Positions 5,982-6,789 of a stretch of 6,789 bases of DNA are shown here, piece by piece (the stretch's first letter is position 1; each line of letters opens with the position of its first letter). The position numbers were made by a program, and so were the translations under genes. The DNA is from Nonomuraea sp. (GTDB lineage: Bacteria; Actinomycetota; Actinomycetes; Streptosporangiales; Streptosporangiaceae): NCBI GenBank assembly GCA_013362835.1, contig JABFVJ010000414.1, positions 1 to 6,789 of the forward strand. Reading direction: 5' to 3'. The notes under the pieces were generated by a model. That model ran no database searches. It had not been told where the DNA came from and worked only from the letters and a program-made list of their open reading frames with translations.

Positions 5982-6789
5982 CTACAACAGGAGGGCGATG
6001 GCGCGCACGGCGGCCGCGCACAGGGCGACGAACCCGCCCAGCACGGCCAGTGCGCGCAGCCCTTCCCTGCGCAACTCGGGCAGTTTGCCCCCGATCCGCT
6101 CGATCTCGCGCCCGGTGATACCGCCGCACAACATGCCGAACACCACCGCCGCGACCGTCACCGGCGCGGGCTGCTGCCACCAGTCGGAGTCGATCTGGCC
6201 ACCGCCGGTCACCCAGAGCGCGCCGCCCGAAGCCACCGCGACGGGCACGCCGGGCCACACGACGGCCGTCGCCGCGGCCCCGGTCAGCGCGAACGGGAAC
6301 AGCAACACCCGCAGCAGAATCCGGGTGCGCCGCGCGCTGCGCTTCCAGACCAGCCAGTGACTCATCCAGAGCGTCCTGGTCAGCACCACGAACCCCGTCG
6401 TGATGGCGATGGAGGCGATCGGCCAGATCACCGACGTCACCACGCACGGCACGGCCAGCACCGCGAGCAGCAGCAGCGCGGTGTTGCCCGCGGGCAGCGT
6501 GGTCGGCGCCTCGGCCCTGAGCCTGCCCCGCCTGCCGTCCTGCGTCCTGCTCCGGACGGCCGCCGCCGCCCGCGAGCGCGGCCCGGTCTTCGGTTCCGCG
6601 CCAGTTCTGGTACGCGCCACCGCGGCCTTGCCGTCGGCGCTCGCCCGGGCCCTGGGCGGCGGAACCGTCCCATCGGCCCTGGCCCGCGTGCCCGCGGCCG
6701 CTTCGGGCCTGGCCCGCGCCCCTGACGCGGCCTCCGGCCTGGCCCGTGTCCCCGAAGCCGCATCCGTCCCCGGTCTCGGCCGCGCCCCT
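5982..6789 (-). CDS. Multi-span membrane protein with repeat-bearing tail, 5' end missing
   Basis: I do not recognise this family. The frame is open from the right edge (first whole codon at 6788) to TAG at 5984-5982, giving 268 visible residues. The first roughly 100 are Arg/Ala/Pro/Gly-rich and probably disordered, with a 10-residue repeat of the type GTRARPEAAS at 6788-6663. After that come about four or five hydrophobic segments: TALLLLAVLAVPCVV and VIWPIASIAITTGFVVL; ILLRVLLFPFALTGAAATAVVW; APVTVAAVVFGMLCGGI; and LAVLGGFVALCAAAVRAIALLL at the C-terminus. A basic loop (WKRSARRTR) separates the second and third. The earliest in-window start is GTG 6620 (212 residues). I favour a start beyond the window because repeat units differ mainly at third codon positions, a sign of coding upstream of that GTG. 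The protein ends 12 bp from the convergent M48 gene. Confidence 0.65.
   Translation of the reverse strand, partial: GARPRPGTDAASGTRARPEAASGARARPEAAAGTRARADGTVPPPRARASADGKAAVARTRTGAEPKTGPRSRAAAAVRSRTQDGRRGRLRAEAPTTLPAGNTALLLLAVLAVPCVVTSVIWPIASIAITTGFVVLTRTLWMSHWLVWKRSARRTRILLRVLLFPFALTGAAATAVVWPGVPVAVASGGALWVTGGGQIDSDWWQQPAPVTVAAVVFGMLCGGITGREIERIGGKLPELRREGLRALAVLGGFVALCAAAVRAIALLL
6663..6788 (-). repeat. 30-bp in-frame tandem repeat, about 3-4 units
   Basis: On the - strand, three consecutive 30-bp units (6752-6723, 6722-6693, 6692-6663) encode GTRARPEAAS, GARARPEAAA and GTRARADGTV. A longer, looser unit before them (6788-6753) encodes GARPRPGTDAAS. The first two full units differ at six codons, four of them synonymous. 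The array may continue past the window edge. Confidence 0.65.

Noticed and set aside
6357..6725. 122-codon + strand frame at the right end
   Set aside because: It is antisense to the membrane protein, and its Arg/Pro/Gly/His-rich product fits an opposite-strand shadow.

Overview
The window is about 70% GC, and its coding frames strongly prefer G or C at third positions. Gene content and order (nadD, rsfS and a gpgP-like histidine phosphatase in a row, plus a GAF-PP2C phosphatase and a DinB/DUF664 protein) point to an actinomycete. The Streptosporangiales are my best guess, from resemblance only.

Layout. (1) 1-293: the C-terminal end of a DinB/DUF664 protein, + strand. (2) 293-1541: a 1,249-bp IS630-family element with good terminal inverted repeats and a TA target duplication. 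Its single transposase gene (- strand) is dead, with four frameshifts and two in-frame TGA codons. The element landed exactly in the DinB stop codon and turned TAA into TAG without changing the protein. (3) 1663-3060: an intact GAF + PP2C/SpoIIE-type Ser/Thr phosphatase, + strand. Its GAF domain carries the His/Tyr pair expected of DosS-like heme GAF domains. (4) 4850 down to 3120, - strand: nadD, rsfS and a gpgP-like histidine phosphatase, a probable operon. A 32-codon reading frame tiles exactly between nadD and rsfS, and the phosphatase starts at a TTG overlapping the rsfS stop. (5) 4947-5969, + strand: an M48-family metalloprotease, divergent from nadD, possibly read from a leaderless mRNA. 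(6) 5982 to the right edge, - strand: an unrecognised multi-span membrane protein. Its Arg/Ala/Pro-rich N-terminal tail contains a 10-residue tandem repeat and very probably starts beyond the window.

How the parts relate. nadD (NAD synthesis), rsfS (ribosome silencing in starvation) and the phosphatase (in mycobacteria, the methylglucose-lipopolysaccharide precursor pathway) form the conserved core block. The GAF-PP2C protein is probably a partner-switching regulator acting on an anti-sigma-factor antagonist that is not encoded here. I found no defence system, CRISPR array, rRNA or tRNA. The least ordinary points are the stop-codon-neutral IS insertion, the possible heme-sensing phosphatase, the tiled small frame before rsfS, and the repeat-bearing tail at the right edge.
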